Under the pieces are notes generated by a model. That model did no database searches. It was not told the origin of the DNA and saw only the letters and a list, made by a program, of their open reading frames with translations. Positions 1 to 8,085 of a stretch of 64,000 nucleotides of DNA are shown one piece after another. Source of the DNA: Aeromonas bestiarum (GTDB lineage: Bacteria; Pseudomonadota; Gammaproteobacteria; Enterobacterales; Aeromonadaceae). The DNA lies in NCBI RefSeq assembly GCF_000819745.1, contig NZ_CDDA01000015.1, forward strand, positions 609,653 to 673,652, in the 5' to 3' direction. The position numbers were made by a program, and so were the translations under genes. The first letter of the stretch is position 1, and each line of letters opens with the position of its first letter.

Positions 1-936
1 GGCATTCTGCTGCGCCGTGGCCATGTGCTGGACGTGCTGACCAAGGCCAACCGGATCGTGATGGACAAGACAGGCACCCTGACCACGGGCAACATCAGCC
101 TGATCAGCACCACGGCGCTGGCCGAGCTGAGCGAGGCCCAGTGCCTCGCCATCGCCCGCGCGCTGGAAGCCTACTCGGAACATCCCATCGCCCGCGCCTT
201 TCGCAGCAAGGCAGCAGACGATGGTGTGTTGCTGGCGGCAAGCGAGGTGACCCCCGTCATAGGTCACGGCATTCAGGGCACGATCGCAGGCCGGCATTAC
301 CGCATCGGCAGCGCCCGCTGGCTGGCACTGCCCGCCGGACAGACTGCCAGCCAGGGCCTTGCCATCTATCTGGCCGATGAGTCCAGGCTGCTGGCCCGCT
401 TCATCCTGGCAGATACCCTGCGCCCGGATGCCAAGGCGCTGATCCAGGCCTTCAAGGCCGCCGGTCTCAAGACCACCATACTCACGGGTGACAGCTCGGC
501 CCAGGCCGACGAGGTGGCTCGCGAGCTCGGAGTGGACGAACTGGTGAAAGGGGTCACGCCGGATGGCAAGCTGGCCTATCTCAAGGAACATGAGGCCCGC
601 GGCGATATCAGCATCATGGTGGGGGATGGCATCAACGATGCCCCCGTGCTGGCCGGTGCCCACGCCTCCTTCGCCATGGCGGGCGGCACGGATCTGGCCA
701 AAAACAGCGCCGATGCCATATTGCTGGCCGACGATCTCTCCCGTCTGCTGGAGGCGCGTACCCTGGCCATTCGTACCCGCAAGATCATCCAAGAGAACTT
801 CGCCTGGTCCATCGGCTACAACCTGCTGGTGCTGCCGCTGGCGGCCAGCGGCTGGTTGCCACCCTATGTGGCGGCAGCGGGCATGTCTCTGAGTTCCCTC
901 ATAGTGGTCACCAACTCCATGCGGCTGAACCGCTGA
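1..936 (+). CDS. ccoI: Copper-transporting P-type ATPase CcoI, C-terminal part (5' truncated by window edge)
   Basis: The reading frame is open from base 1, so only the last 311 residues are present. The fragment starts just before the phosphorylation motif DKTGT (about residue 21 of the fragment) and includes the P-type ATPase hinge motif GDGINDAP (about residue 208). Two hydrophobic C-terminal segments (IGYNLLVLPLAASG and the following AAAGMSLSSLIVV) match the last membrane helices of copper-type P1B ATPases. CcoI/FixI exports or delivers copper for assembly of the cbb3 cytochrome oxidase. That identity is supported by ccoS immediately downstream and fnr just beyond. A plain CopA paralogue is the alternative, but the neighbours favour CcoI. 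Confidence 0.9.
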   Translation, partial: GILLRRGHVLDVLTKANRIVMDKTGTLTTGNISLISTTALAELSEAQCLAIARALEAYSEHPIARAFRSKAADDGVLLAASEVTPVIGHGIQGTIAGRHYRIGSARWLALPAGQTASQGLAIYLADESRLLARFILADTLRPDAKALIQAFKAAGLKTTILTGDSSAQADEVARELGVDELVKGVTPDGKLAYLKEHEARGDISIMVGDGINDAPVLAGAHASFAMAGGTDLAKNSADAILLADDLSRLLEARTLAIRTRKIIQENFAWSIGYNLLVLPLAASGWLPPYVAAAGMSLSSLIVVTNSMRLNR

Positions 937-965
937 GCCATGGCCGCATACATGCACACGATAAA

Positions 966-990
966 GGGAGCCCGCGTTTGCCGGGCTCCC
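966..990 (+). repeat. GC-rich hairpin between ccoI and ccoS
   Basis: GGGAGCCCG (966-974) pairs perfectly with CGGGCTCCC (982-990) across a 7-nt loop. No T-run follows, so this looks more like an mRNA-stabilising or processing hairpin inside the operon than a terminator. Confidence 0.6.
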
Positions 991-1063
991 CGCGCCACAG
1001 AATCGCCGGGCCCCTGGCCACCAACGGGTGTACCATGACCACTCTCATTGCAAGGCTTGCACC

Positions 1064-1252
1064 ATGAACATCATCTTCGTCCTGATCCCCATCGCCATCC
1101 TGTTTGTCATCATCGCCGGCGCCGTCTTCTTCTGGGCCATTCGCTCCGAACAATTTGAAGATCTCGACCGCCAGGGCTCCAATATCCTGTTCGATGAAGA
1201 CAAACCCGCCCAGAAACCCAGCGAGCATACCTCCGATGACCGCCAGCCTTGA
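1064..1252 (+). CDS. ccoS: cbb3-type cytochrome oxidase assembly protein CcoS
   Basis: A 62-residue protein with one N-terminal membrane helix (NIIFVLIPIAILFVIIAGAV) followed by the CcoS signature FFWAIRSEQFEDLD and a short acidic tail. CcoS is needed for cofactor insertion (haem b and copper) into cbb3 oxidase subunit CcoN. The ATG at 1064 is chosen over an in-frame upstream GTG (1028) because the hydrophobic helix begins directly after it, as in the family. The 3' end overlaps the next gene by 17 bases, so the two are translationally coupled. Confidence 0.93.
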   Translation: MNIIFVLIPIAILFVIIAGAVFFWAIRSEQFEDLDRQGSNILFDEDKPAQKPSEHTSDDRQP

Positions 1253-1922
1253 TCTGGTCGGGGCCCTGCTGGTGGGGCTCGCGGGCTCAGGCCACTGCAT
1301 CGGCATGTGTGGCGGCGTCTCGGCCGCCCTCTCCATGGCCATTCCCCCCGAGAAGCAGCACTTCTGGGGCAGGCTCGGTTATCTGCTCAACTACAACCTG
1401 GGCCGGATCCTCAGCTACGTGGTAGCCGGTGCTCTGGTCGGGGGCCTGCTGGCCACCACCAGCGAGCTGGGCGCCGGCAAGCACGCCATCGCCGGCTTGC
1501 GGCTGGTGGCGGCGCTCTTGATGATAGCGCTCGGTCTCTATCTCGCCGGCTGGTGGCAGGGCATATTGCTGCTCGAGCGCATCGGCGCCCGACTCTGGCC
1601 TCGCATCAAGCCGCTGGCGGGCAAGTTTCTCCCCTTCACCTCGGCCTGGCAGGCCCTCCCCTTTGGCATGGTGTGGGGCTGGCTGCCCTGCGGTCTGGTC
1701 TACTCCATGCTGACCTGGAGTGCGGCGGCAGGTTCCGCCGGAGGCGGTGCGCTCATCATGCTCAGTTTCGGCATAGGGACCCTGCCGACACTGTTTGCAC
1801 TGGGAGGGCTGGCAGACCGCCTGCGTTACTGGCTGACCCTGCGCAGTTTGCGCCAGGGCGGGGCTGTTTTGCTCATCGCGTATGGGCTTCATACTCTCTG
1901 GATCGGGATAGCGTCCTTTTGA
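1236..1922 (+). CDS. TauE/SafE-like integral membrane protein of the cco cluster
   Basis: A 228-residue polytopic protein. It begins with the conserved GLAGSGHCIGMCGG element seen in the small sulfite exporter/UreH-like transmembrane family found beside cbb3 genes. About six hydrophobic segments follow, with a second conserved patch MVWGWLPCGLVYSML near residue 150. The paired Cys and His in the first motif suggest metal or thiol handling, and family members next to ccoGIS are thought to help metal supply to the oxidase; that role is inferred from context. The ATG at 1236 lies inside the end of ccoS. An upstream in-frame extension covers ccoS in another frame and is not coding. Confidence 0.8.
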   Translation: MTASLDLVGALLVGLAGSGHCIGMCGGVSAALSMAIPPEKQHFWGRLGYLLNYNLGRILSYVVAGALVGGLLATTSELGAGKHAIAGLRLVAALLMIALGLYLAGWWQGILLLERIGARLWPRIKPLAGKFLPFTSAWQALPFGMVWGWLPCGLVYSMLTWSAAAGSAGGGALIMLSFGIGTLPTLFALGGLADRLRYWLTLRSLRQGGAVLLIAYGLHTLWIGIASF

Positions 1923-1960
1923 AACCCTATCCAAAACGGATGAGTTGATGGTAAACTTGT

Positions 1961-1974
1961 TTGATATAAATCAA
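1961..1974 (+). promoter_or_regulatory. FNR box upstream of fnr
   Basis: TTGATATAAATCAA is a perfect match to the FNR consensus TTGATN4ATCAA. It ends 16 bases before the fnr ATG, which fits negative autoregulation of fnr with the box over the promoter or transcription start. Confidence 0.85.
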
Positions 1975-1990
1975 TTATTCGTATGAGCCT

Positions 1991-2746
1991 ATGATCCCGG
2001 AAAAGAAACCTGGCAGACGTATTCAGAGCGGTGGCTGTGCAATTCATTGCCAGGATTGCAGCATCAGCCAGCTCTGCATTCCCTTCACCCTGAACGACAG
2101 CGAACTCGATCAGCTCGACAGCATCATCGAGCGAAAGAAGCCGATCCAGAAGGGTGAGGAGCTGTTCAAAGCCGGCGATGAGCTGAAATCGCTCTACGCG
2201 ATCCGTTCCGGGACCATCAAGTCATACACCATCACGGAACAAGGGGATGAGCAGATCACCGCCTTCCACCTCGCCGGTGATCTGGTTGGTTTCGATGCCA
2301 TTCACAAACAAGCACACCCCTCCTTCGCCCAGGCGCTGGAAACGGCCATGGTGTGCGAGATCCCGTTCGACGTGCTCGACGATCTCTCCGGCAAGATGCC
2401 CAAGCTGCGCCAGCAGATCATGCGACTGATGAGCAACGAAATCATGGGCGATCAGGAGATGATACTGCTGCTCTCCAAGAAGAATGCCGAAGAGCGCCTC
2501 GCCGCCTTCCTGCACAATCTGTCGGTGCGTTTCTCCGAACGCGGCTTCTCCGCCAAGGAGTTCCGCCTCTCCATGACTCGCGGTGACATCGGCAACTACC
2601 TCGGCCTCACCGTCGAGACCATCAGCCGCCTGCTTGGCCGCTTCCAGAAGTCCGAGCTCATCAGCGTCAAGGGCAAGTACATTACAGTGCTGGATCATGT
2701 GGCCCTCGGCGTCATGGCTGGCGCGACCCGTCCTCCCTGCGGTTAA
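1991..2746 (+). CDS. fnr: FNR, oxygen-sensing global transcription regulator
   Basis: A 251-residue CRP/FNR-family protein almost collinear with E. coli FNR. The N-terminal cluster-binding cysteines lie in [14 protein letters not shown] (C16, C20, C23, C29), and a further Cys in the [10 protein letters not shown] segment corresponds to E. coli C122. Together these ligate the oxygen-labile [4Fe-4S] cluster. A cNMP-like beta-roll follows, then a dimerisation helix and an HTH ending in [15 protein letters not shown], whose E..SR residues read the TTGAT half-site. It activates anaerobic respiration genes and represses aerobic ones. Its position after the cbb3 assembly genes is typical, because cbb3 operons are FNR targets. 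A perfect FNR box lies just upstream. Confidence 0.97.
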   Translation: MIPEKKPGRRIQSGGCAIHCQDCSISQLCIPFTLNDSELDQLDSIIERKKPIQKGEELFKAGDELKSLYAIRSGTIKSYTITEQGDEQITAFHLAGDLVGFDAIHKQAHPSFAQALETAMVCEIPFDVLDDLSGKMPKLRQQIMRLMSNEIMGDQEMILLLSKKNAEERLAAFLHNLSVRFSERGFSAKEFRLSMTRGDIGNYLGLTVETISRLLGRFQKSELISVKGKYITVLDHVALGVMAGATRPPCG

Positions 2747-2876
2747 TCCTCCTCTGTTGCCGGATCGGTTTACGCTGAAATTTGATCCGGCACACGTCTC
2801 CCCACCTCCTCCTGAGCTAAGCTGTAATGGCTAAAGGTCTGCCATCATTGGTATTTTTGCCAAGGAGGAGGAGAAC

Positions 2877-3824
2877 ATGGTCAAGTACCGAAAGATCCTG
2901 GTCGTTATCAACCCGGAAGAAGAGCGGCAAATTGCCCTCGAACGTGCGGTCAAGGTGGCTGAGCTGGATGAAGGCGCTCAACTGACCCTGTTGCTCACCA
3001 TTTACGACTTCTCGTACGAGATGACCGCCATGCTGTCGGTGGACGAACGGGAAGAGATGCGCCACGGCGTGATCGCCCAGCGCCGTGAATGGCTCGACGA
3101 TATTCTGAAACCCTACCGAGCCAAGGGGCTGGACTGCGAGATCAAGGTGGTCTGGCACAATAGGCCCTTCGAATGCGTCATTCAGGAAGTGCTGGAAAAC
3201 CGCCACGATCTGGTGGTCAAGGCGACTCACCATCACTCGTTTCTGCAAACCTTCATCTTTACCCCGACCGACTGGCACCTGCTGCGCAAGTGTCCCTGCC
3301 CCGTCCTGCTGGTCAAGGAGGGTCATTGGCAACGGGGCGGCAACATCATAGCCGCCATCAATTGTTCCAGCGACGACCAGGATCAGAAGCTGCTGAACGA
3401 GCGGATCACGGAGGAAGGGATTGCCATCGCCGAGCTGCTCGGCTCCAACCTCTACCTGGTCAACACCTATCCCGGCACCCCGGTCAACGTGGCCATCGAG
3501 CTGCCGGAGTTCGATCCCAACGCCTACAACGATGCCATTCGCAAACACCATGAGAGCCTGCTGCTGAGCCATGCCGACAAATTTGGCATCAGTCATCTGT
3601 GGACCCGGGTGGCGGAAGGCCTGCCGGAAGAGGTGTTGCCCGATCTGGCCGAAGACCTGCAAGCCACCCTGATGATCATGGGCTGCGTCGGTCGCACCGG
3701 CCTCTCCGCCGCCCTGCTCGGCAATACCGCCGAACACGTGGTGGACAGACTCGCCTGCGACATGCTGATCCTCAAACCCGCCGATTACAGCTGCCCGGTA
3801 GACAGCCGGCGCAGTCAATCATAA
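2877..3824 (+). CDS. uspE: Tandem universal stress protein UspE
   Basis: A 315-residue protein with two Usp domains in tandem (about 1-150 and 155-305). The second carries the nucleotide-binding signature [20 protein letters not shown], and the first a more divergent copy (VVKATHHHS). The length equals E. coli UspE (about 316). UspE is a cytoplasmic stress protein linked in E. coli to DNA-damage resistance, motility and aggregation. A strong Shine-Dalgarno (AAGGAGGAGG) precedes the ATG. The order fnr-uspE-ttcA is the same as in E. coli, which supports the name. Confidence 0.94.
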   Translation: MVKYRKILVVINPEEERQIALERAVKVAELDEGAQLTLLLTIYDFSYEMTAMLSVDEREEMRHGVIAQRREWLDDILKPYRAKGLDCEIKVVWHNRPFECVIQEVLENRHDLVVKATHHHSFLQTFIFTPTDWHLLRKCPCPVLLVKEGHWQRGGNIIAAINCSSDDQDQKLLNERITEEGIAIAELLGSNLYLVNTYPGTPVNVAIELPEFDPNAYNDAIRKHHESLLLSHADKFGISHLWTRVAEGLPEEVLPDLAEDLQATLMIMGCVGRTGLSAALLGNTAEHVVDRLACDMLILKPADYSCPVDSRRSQS

Positions 3825-3845
3825 GACGCCTTTCATCCTGGCATC

Positions 3846-3873
3846 TTGCCCTCCCCTGGGACATGGCTATAAT
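3846..3873 (+). promoter_or_regulatory. Sigma-70 promoter for ttcA
   Basis: TTGCCC (3846-3851), a 16-bp spacer and a perfect -10 TATAAT (3868-3873) sit 33 bases upstream of the ttcA start. ttcA therefore probably has its own promoter after uspE. Confidence 0.6.
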
Positions 3874-3906
3874 AACGCGCTTATTTGTGTCCCGGGTTTT
3901 ACGAGC

Positions 3907-4815
3907 ATGCTAGAAGAGCTGAACGCCAAAGATAAATACAGTTTCAACAAACTGCAGAAGCGCCTGCGGCGCAACGTAGGTCAGGCCATCGCCGACTTCA
4001 ACATGATTGAAGAGGGCGACAAGATCATGGTGTGCCTGTCCGGTGGCAAGGACAGCTTCGCCATGCTCGACATCCTGATGAGCCTGAAGGCGAGCGCCCC
4101 CATCCATTTCGATCTGGTGGCCGTCAACCTGGATCAGAAGCAACCCGGTTTCCCCGAGCATGTACTGCCGGAATACCTGGCCACCCTGGGCGTCGACTTC
4201 AAGATCGTCGAGGAAGACACCTACTCCATCGTCAAGGACAAGGTGCCGGAAGGCAAGACCACCTGCGCCCTCTGCTCCCGTCTGCGCCGTGGCATTCTCT
4301 ATCGCACCGCCCAGGAGCTGGGCTGCACCAAGATTGCCCTCGGCCATCACAGGGACGACATACTCGAGACCCTGTTCCTCAACATGTTCTACGGTGGCAA
4401 GCTCAAATCCATGCCGCCCAAGCTGGTGAGCGACGATGGCAAGAACGTGGTGATCCGCCCGCTGGCCTACTGCAAGGAGAAAGACCTGGTGCGCTATGCC
4501 GAGGTCAAGGCCTTCCCCATCATCCCGTGCAACCTGTGCGGTTCGCAGGAGAACCTGCAGCGTCAGGCCATCAAGCAGATGATGCAGGATTGGGATCGCC
4601 GCTTCCCGGGTCGTATCGAGACCATGTTCACCGCCATTCAGGACGTGATCCCGAGCCACCTGCTCGATCACAAGCTGTTTGACTTCAAGAGCATCAACCG
4701 CGACTCCGGCATCATAGATGGTGGCGACAAGGCATTTGATCCGCCTGAACTGCCCAAGGCGCCGCTGCTGGACATCGACGAGATGGACATGCTGGATGTG
4801 ATTGAAGTGCGCTAA
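3907..4815 (+). CDS. ttcA: tRNA 2-thiocytidine(32) synthetase TtcA
   Basis: A 302-residue PP-loop ATPase of the TtcA/TtuA family. The PP-loop CLSGGKDSF lies near residues 44-52. The CxxC pair in [10 protein letters not shown] (about residue 119) and a third Cys in CNLCGSQ (about residue 206) bind a [4Fe-4S] cluster. The enzyme adenylates C32 of certain tRNAs and transfers sulfur to make s2C. The short acidic C-terminal tail ([14 protein letters not shown]) is unremarkable. It is a single gene with its own TATAAT promoter and ends at a strong terminator. Confidence 0.96.
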   Translation: MLEELNAKDKYSFNKLQKRLRRNVGQAIADFNMIEEGDKIMVCLSGGKDSFAMLDILMSLKASAPIHFDLVAVNLDQKQPGFPEHVLPEYLATLGVDFKIVEEDTYSIVKDKVPEGKTTCALCSRLRRGILYRTAQELGCTKIALGHHRDDILETLFLNMFYGGKLKSMPPKLVSDDGKNVVIRPLAYCKEKDLVRYAEVKAFPIIPCNLCGSQENLQRQAIKQMMQDWDRRFPGRIETMFTAIQDVIPSHLLDHKLFDFKSINRDSGIIDGGDKAFDPPELPKAPLLDIDEMDMLDVIEVR

Positions 4816-4842
4816 GCACGATAGACACAAGTCCACAGCAAC

Positions 4843-4872
4843 AAAAAAGGAGCGCCAGGCGCTCCTTTTTTT
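4843..4872. terminator. Bidirectional terminator between ttcA and the convergent DUF2987-type gene
   Basis: AAAAAA, GGAGCGCC, A, GGCGCTCC, then a run of seven T. The symmetric A and T tracts let it serve both converging genes. Confidence 0.88.
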
Positions 4873-4894
4873 ATCTCACTGGCAAGCGGCTGGC

Positions 4895-5575
4895 TCACTC
4901 CTTGTGCAGCCAGGGGGTCAGTCGCAGTATGTCGCCCTGCAGTTGCAGCTTGCCCGCGGCGAAATCCGCCAGCTGCGCATTGCTGAGCAGCAGTTGCCCC
5001 CCTTGCCAGGAGAGCGGTTGCTGGCGGGCACCGTCGACCAGATAGGCGGTGCCCGTCGGTTGTACCAGGGTCACCCGCACGCCCGCCATCTCGGGCAGGA
5101 AATACTTGCCGACCATGCCGGCCAGCTTGCTCAGCAGGGCCTGCATATCCTGCTGACGCCCGGCCACCTCGGCCACCTTGAGATCCCACTGGCTGCCTGA
5201 CACCGGCTGCACATCGGCCATCACCTGCACCGACAGATCGCAGGCCGTGTGCGCTTCGGTCAAGCCCACCACCACGGTCGCCTTGTCCAGATTGAGATCA
5301 TCGTCGTAGGGCAGCCGCAGCTCGCTGTCTACCGTCACCTCGGCGGCCACGTCCCGATCCAGGGTCGAGACCCGGGCCGAGGTGAGCAGGCAGCGCTGGC
5401 CATTTTGCGGATCGGTCAGGTAAAACCCCAGCCTGGCGTGACCGAACTCCCCCTTGGCGAAGGTCTTCATCTGGCTGTAGAAGGTACTGTACTGCAGATC
5501 CAGTGAAGGCTGCGCCAACCCCAGGGTAGGCAACAGCAGCAAGCCTGCCGCCACGCCATGTCGAGTCTTCTTCAT
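4895..5575 (-). CDS. Exported protein of unknown function, tentatively DUF2987 family
   Basis: A 226-residue protein with an N-terminal signal peptide (MKKTRHGVAAGLLLLPTLGLAQ; cleavage likely after the LAQ/A region). The mature N-terminus YSTFYSQMKTFAKGEFGHAR followed by LGFYL resembles the DUF2987 family of marine and aquatic gammaproteobacteria; I recall that family from memory only. No catalytic motif is visible. The ATG at 5575 is preferred over an in-frame start eight codons upstream because the signal peptide then begins with a classic MKK. It stands alone, between a terminator and a repeat region. Confidence 0.7.
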   Translation of the reverse strand: MKKTRHGVAAGLLLLPTLGLAQPSLDLQYSTFYSQMKTFAKGEFGHARLGFYLTDPQNGQRCLLTSARVSTLDRDVAAEVTVDSELRLPYDDDLNLDKATVVVGLTEAHTACDLSVQVMADVQPVSGSQWDLKVAEVAGRQQDMQALLSKLAGMVGKYFLPEMAGVRVTLVQPTGTAYLVDGARQQPLSWQGGQLLLSNAQLADFAAGKLQLQGDILRLTPWLHKE

Positions 5576-5605
5576 ATGCCGTCCTTTTGCATCGCGCACT
5601 CGTCA

Positions 5606-5755
5606 TGCGCTGAAATATGCCTGCGCCATCGTCTGGCCTCAGACTCGCTATGCGGTGAAATGTGCCTGTGCATCACCTGGCATCACGCTAGCTATGCGCT
5701 GAAATGCGCCTGCGCCAGGCGTCTGGCTGCAGGCTTGTTATGCGTTGAAATGATT
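5606..5755. repeat. Three degenerate ~45-bp tandem repeats plus a partial copy, at the 3' end of a membrane-protein gene
   Basis: Units begin TGCGSTGAAAT at 5606, 5651 and 5695 (45, 44 and 46 bp). A fourth partial copy at 5741-5755 forms the last codons of the neighbouring minus-strand gene (encoding HFNA then stop at 5738). Each full unit continues with a TGCGCC-like core and a CTGGC segment and ends at GCTA or GTTA. Unit 3 contains a 6-bp hairpin CGCCTG-CGC-CAGGCG (5707-5721). The copies look like duplications of the gene's 3' end that have since diverged. Confidence 0.75.
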
Positions 5756-6502
5756 TGGGCCTTCGCTCACTTCCGTCACTTCGACCGCGACCCCGCACAG
5801 ATCCCGATAGAGGATCCCCTTGCAGTTGAAGTAGAGAGGGGCCACCCAGACAAGGCCCAATCCCATGGGGATCAGCGCCAGGAAAAACAGCGCCAGCATG
5901 ACGCCGTGCAGCAGCACTATGCTGGGCCAGCCACGGGCAAACAGCTTGAGCGACACAAAAATGGCTTGCACCGGCGACAGTCCGCGCTCCAGTACCAGCG
6001 GCACCGAGAACACCAGTCCCATGCCGATCAATGCAGACGGGATGAAGGCCAGCACCACCGGCAGTCCCACCAGTTCAAACAGGGGGCCGAACAGACTGGT
6101 GAGCATGCTGCCCAGCAGACTCAGGCTGCCCAGACGCAGGAAGTGACGAAAGAAATCGAATACCTGGCTCGGGCGGGCACGCACACCGACCGACTGCTGC
6201 AATCCCAGCATGTCGAGGGACGAGGTCATGGGCGACATCATGATGGTGATAAGCAGGCTCAGCACCAGGGCTATGTCCATTCCCCCCTCCTGATTGAGGT
6301 AGGGGGCCAGCAGGGTATTGCTCAGCAATATCCAGATGGCCGTGACACCGACGATGGCCAGCAACAGGCCGAAACCGGTGCGCCGCGTCTGTTGCCAACT
6401 CTCCTGCAATACCCCCTTGAGGTCGAGACGATATCCCTGACTCAGGGATTGTTCGAGGGAACCACCGATCCGCATTTTGTTACTCAATTGACTATCCAAC
6501 AT
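5738..6502 (-). CDS. Polytopic inner-membrane protein of unknown function
   Basis: About 254 residues with five or six hydrophobic segments, for example FGLLLAIVGVTAIWILLSN, IALVLSLLITIMMSP, VVLAFIPSALIGMGLVFSVP and LLHGVMLALFFLALIPMGLG. I recognise no family motif. It is not YciC-like in sequence, although the topology is similar. The start is uncertain: GTG at 6514 leaves almost no leader after the TATAAT at 6534-6529, so the ATG at 6502 is used, and an ATG further in (before RIGGSL) is possible. The 3' end lies within the ~45-bp repeat array. Confidence 0.65.
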   Translation of the reverse strand: MLDSQLSNKMRIGGSLEQSLSQGYRLDLKGVLQESWQQTRRTGFGLLLAIVGVTAIWILLSNTLLAPYLNQEGGMDIALVLSLLITIMMSPMTSSLDMLGLQQSVGVRARPSQVFDFFRHFLRLGSLSLLGSMLTSLFGPLFELVGLPVVLAFIPSALIGMGLVFSVPLVLERGLSPVQAIFVSLKLFARGWPSIVLLHGVMLALFFLALIPMGLGLVWVAPLYFNCKGILYRDLCGVAVEVTEVSEGPNHFNA

Positions 6503-6528
6503 CAGAAAAACCACTATTCAGGGAGCAC

Positions 6529-6534
6529 ATTATA
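6529..6534 (-). promoter_or_regulatory. -10 element for the membrane-protein gene
   Basis: A perfect TATAAT on the minus strand lies 27 bases upstream of the chosen ATG. I see no good -35 at 16-18 bp spacing. Confidence 0.5.
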
Positions 6535-6807
6535 GCGATTTGACCCGGCATGCGTAGCCGTTTTTCCCCTTATCTGCTGACCAAAAAGTCTTTGATTTCA
6601 TAAAGGCCCGTCATCACAGTCGGCGCCGCTTCCGGCCGGAACAGATTATCCACGCCAGGATCTTGCCCCCCATCCGCATCTGCCGTCGGGCGTCCCTGTG
6701 GGGCTGATCTCCCTGCCTTGGCCCGCCGCGGCGATGGGCGTAGGATGCCAGAAACCGTCACCCGTTTCTGCTCGCCGCCACCTCCCCCATCCTGGCGACT
6801 GCTTCAC
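6535..6807. other. Intergenic stretch between the membrane-protein gene and the GST gene, no gene seen
   Basis: Both neighbouring genes read away from it. Apart from the minus-strand -10 at its left edge and the AAGGAG ribosome site at 6808-6813, I see no supported element. A 63-codon minus-strand frame and a 5' extension of the GST frame run through it, but neither has a ribosome site. Confidence 0.5.
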
Positions 6808-6819
6808 AAGGAGAATTGC

Positions 6820-7437
6820 ATGTCTGATCTGACCCTGTATCTCGCCCCTGGCACCTGTGCCATGGCAGTGCACATAGCCCTGACCGAGGCCAAGGCCCAC
6901 CATAACATCAAGGTACTCGACCTGACGGCCGGGGAGCAGCGCTCCGCCGCCTACCTCACCATCAATCCCAAAGGCCGGGTGCCGGCTCTCGTCACCGAGC
7001 GCGGCGTGCTGACCGAAACCCCGGCCTTGCTGCTCTATGTGGCGCAGCGCTTCCCGGACACCCGGCTTGCACCGCTGGACGATCCCTTCCTGCTGGCCCG
7101 CATGCAGGAGGTGAACAGCTTCCTCGCCTCCACGGTACACGTCTCCCACGCCCACGGTCGCCGTGGCAGCCGCTGGGCCGATGACGAACAGGCCATCGCC
7201 GCCATGCAAGCCAAGGTGCCGCAGAACATGCGCGATGGCTTTGCCGAGATTGAACGCCACTATCTGGTCGGCCCCTGGGTGCTGGGAGAGTGTTTCAGCT
7301 TGGCCGACATCTATCTGTTCGTAGTGGCGAGCTGGCTCGAGAGCGATGGCGTGGTCATCAGCGAGTTCCCCAGGGTAGCGGCCCACTATCAACAGATGCT
7401 GGCACGCCCCGGCGTGCAGCAAGCCCTCGCCCTCTAA
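6820..7437 (+). CDS. Glutathione S-transferase (beta-class-like)
   Basis: A 205-residue two-domain GST. The N-terminal thioredoxin-like half (1-80) starts LTLYLAPGTCAMAVHIAL, with the Cys of beta-class GSTs at about residue 11. It has the cis-proline motif NPKGRVPALV and the glutathione-binding ETPALLLYVA. The helical C-terminal half contains the GST N-capping box region SLADIYLFV. It resembles E. coli GstA. An AAGGAG ribosome site 6 bases ahead fixes the ATG. It is monocistronic with its own terminator. The substrate is unknown; likely roles are detoxification or disulfide chemistry in the cytoplasm. Confidence 0.88.
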   Translation: MSDLTLYLAPGTCAMAVHIALTEAKAHHNIKVLDLTAGEQRSAAYLTINPKGRVPALVTERGVLTETPALLLYVAQRFPDTRLAPLDDPFLLARMQEVNSFLASTVHVSHAHGRRGSRWADDEQAIAAMQAKVPQNMRDGFAEIERHYLVGPWVLGECFSLADIYLFVVASWLESDGVVISEFPRVAAHYQQMLARPGVQQALAL

Positions 7438-7449
7438 CCCGGTATCTGC

Positions 7450-7480
7450 GGGTGCCAGTGCTCTGTCTGGCACCCTTTTT
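7450..7480 (+). terminator. Terminator after the GST gene
   Basis: GGGTGCCAG (7450-7458), an 8-nt loop, CTGGCACCC (7467-7475) and TTTTT. Confidence 0.88.
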
Positions 7481-7497
7481 CCCCCTCTCCATCCCCT

Positions 7498-7519
7498 GCA
7501 TTGAGATCGTTTTCACATT
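7498..7519 (+). promoter_or_regulatory. CRP-cAMP site upstream of rbs operon
   Basis: The core TGAGA-N6-TCACA (7502-7517) matches 9 of 10 conserved CRP positions, and the flanking AT bases also fit the 22-bp consensus. It lies about 125 bp before rbsD and about 75 bp upstream of the operator palindromes, a plausible activator position for the ribose promoter. Confidence 0.65.
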
Positions 7520-7572
7520 TCTGCCATCTCACTGTGGATCGCTCGGGCCTTAGGGCCTATCTTCCCCACATG

Positions 7573-7600
7573 ACGCAACCGGTTGCGTAACCGGTTGCCT
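7573..7600 (+). promoter_or_regulatory. Overlapping RbsR-type operators upstream of rbsD
   Basis: ACGCAACCGGTTGCGT (7573-7588) is a perfect 16-bp palindrome with the central CG step typical of LacI-family operators. A second, overlapping AACCGGTT half-palindrome (7589-7596) repeats the core 16 bp further on. The likely ligand is RbsR, encoded at the end of this operon. Confidence 0.75.
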
Positions 7601-7644
7601 AGATGAACATCAGATATGCGGACGCGAGTCTGCCGAGGTGCTGT

Positions 7645-8064
7645 ATGAAACGAGGCAAGCTGCTCAATGCTCCCCTGAGTGCCCTGGTGGCACGGATGGG
7701 TCACACCGACGAGATCACCGTCTGCGACGCGGGGCTACCCATTGCGGCGGGGCCGGAGCGCATCGATCTGGCGCTGATGGCGGGCACCCCCAGCCTTGCA
7801 ACCGTGCTGACCGCCCTGCTCACCGATCTGGTGGTGGAGAAGGTGATCATGGCGAGCGAGATAAAACTGATCAGCCCCGCCGCCCATCAGGCGCTGGTCG
7901 ATCAGCTGGAGGCGCACGCCGCCGCCCAAGGCAAGCCCATCACCATCGAATACTGCCTGCACGAGGCGTTCAAGACCCGCTCCCGCCAGAGCAAGGCGAT
8001 CGTGCGCAGCGGCGAGGTCACCCCCTACGCCAACATTATTCTCTGCGCCGGTGTGGCGTTTTAA
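7645..8064 (+). CDS. rbsD: D-ribose pyranase RbsD
   Basis: A 139-residue RbsD/FucU-family mutarotase (MKRGKLLNAPLSALVARMGH at the N-terminus). The conserved catalytic His lies in the MGHTDE segment near residue 20, and the C-terminus VRSGEVTPYANIIL is family-typical. It interconverts beta-pyranose and beta-furanose ribose so that RbsK can use it. The ATG at 7645 is chosen by alignment to E. coli RbsD; an in-frame start 14 codons upstream would overlap the operator-proximal leader. It is the first gene of rbsDACBKR. Confidence 0.95.
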   Translation: MKRGKLLNAPLSALVARMGHTDEITVCDAGLPIAAGPERIDLALMAGTPSLATVLTALLTDLVVEKVIMASEIKLISPAAHQALVDQLEAHAAAQGKPITIEYCLHEAFKTRSRQSKAIVRSGEVTPYANIILCAGVAF

Positions 8065-8085
8065 GCCTCTTCAAGGAAGCTGCAA

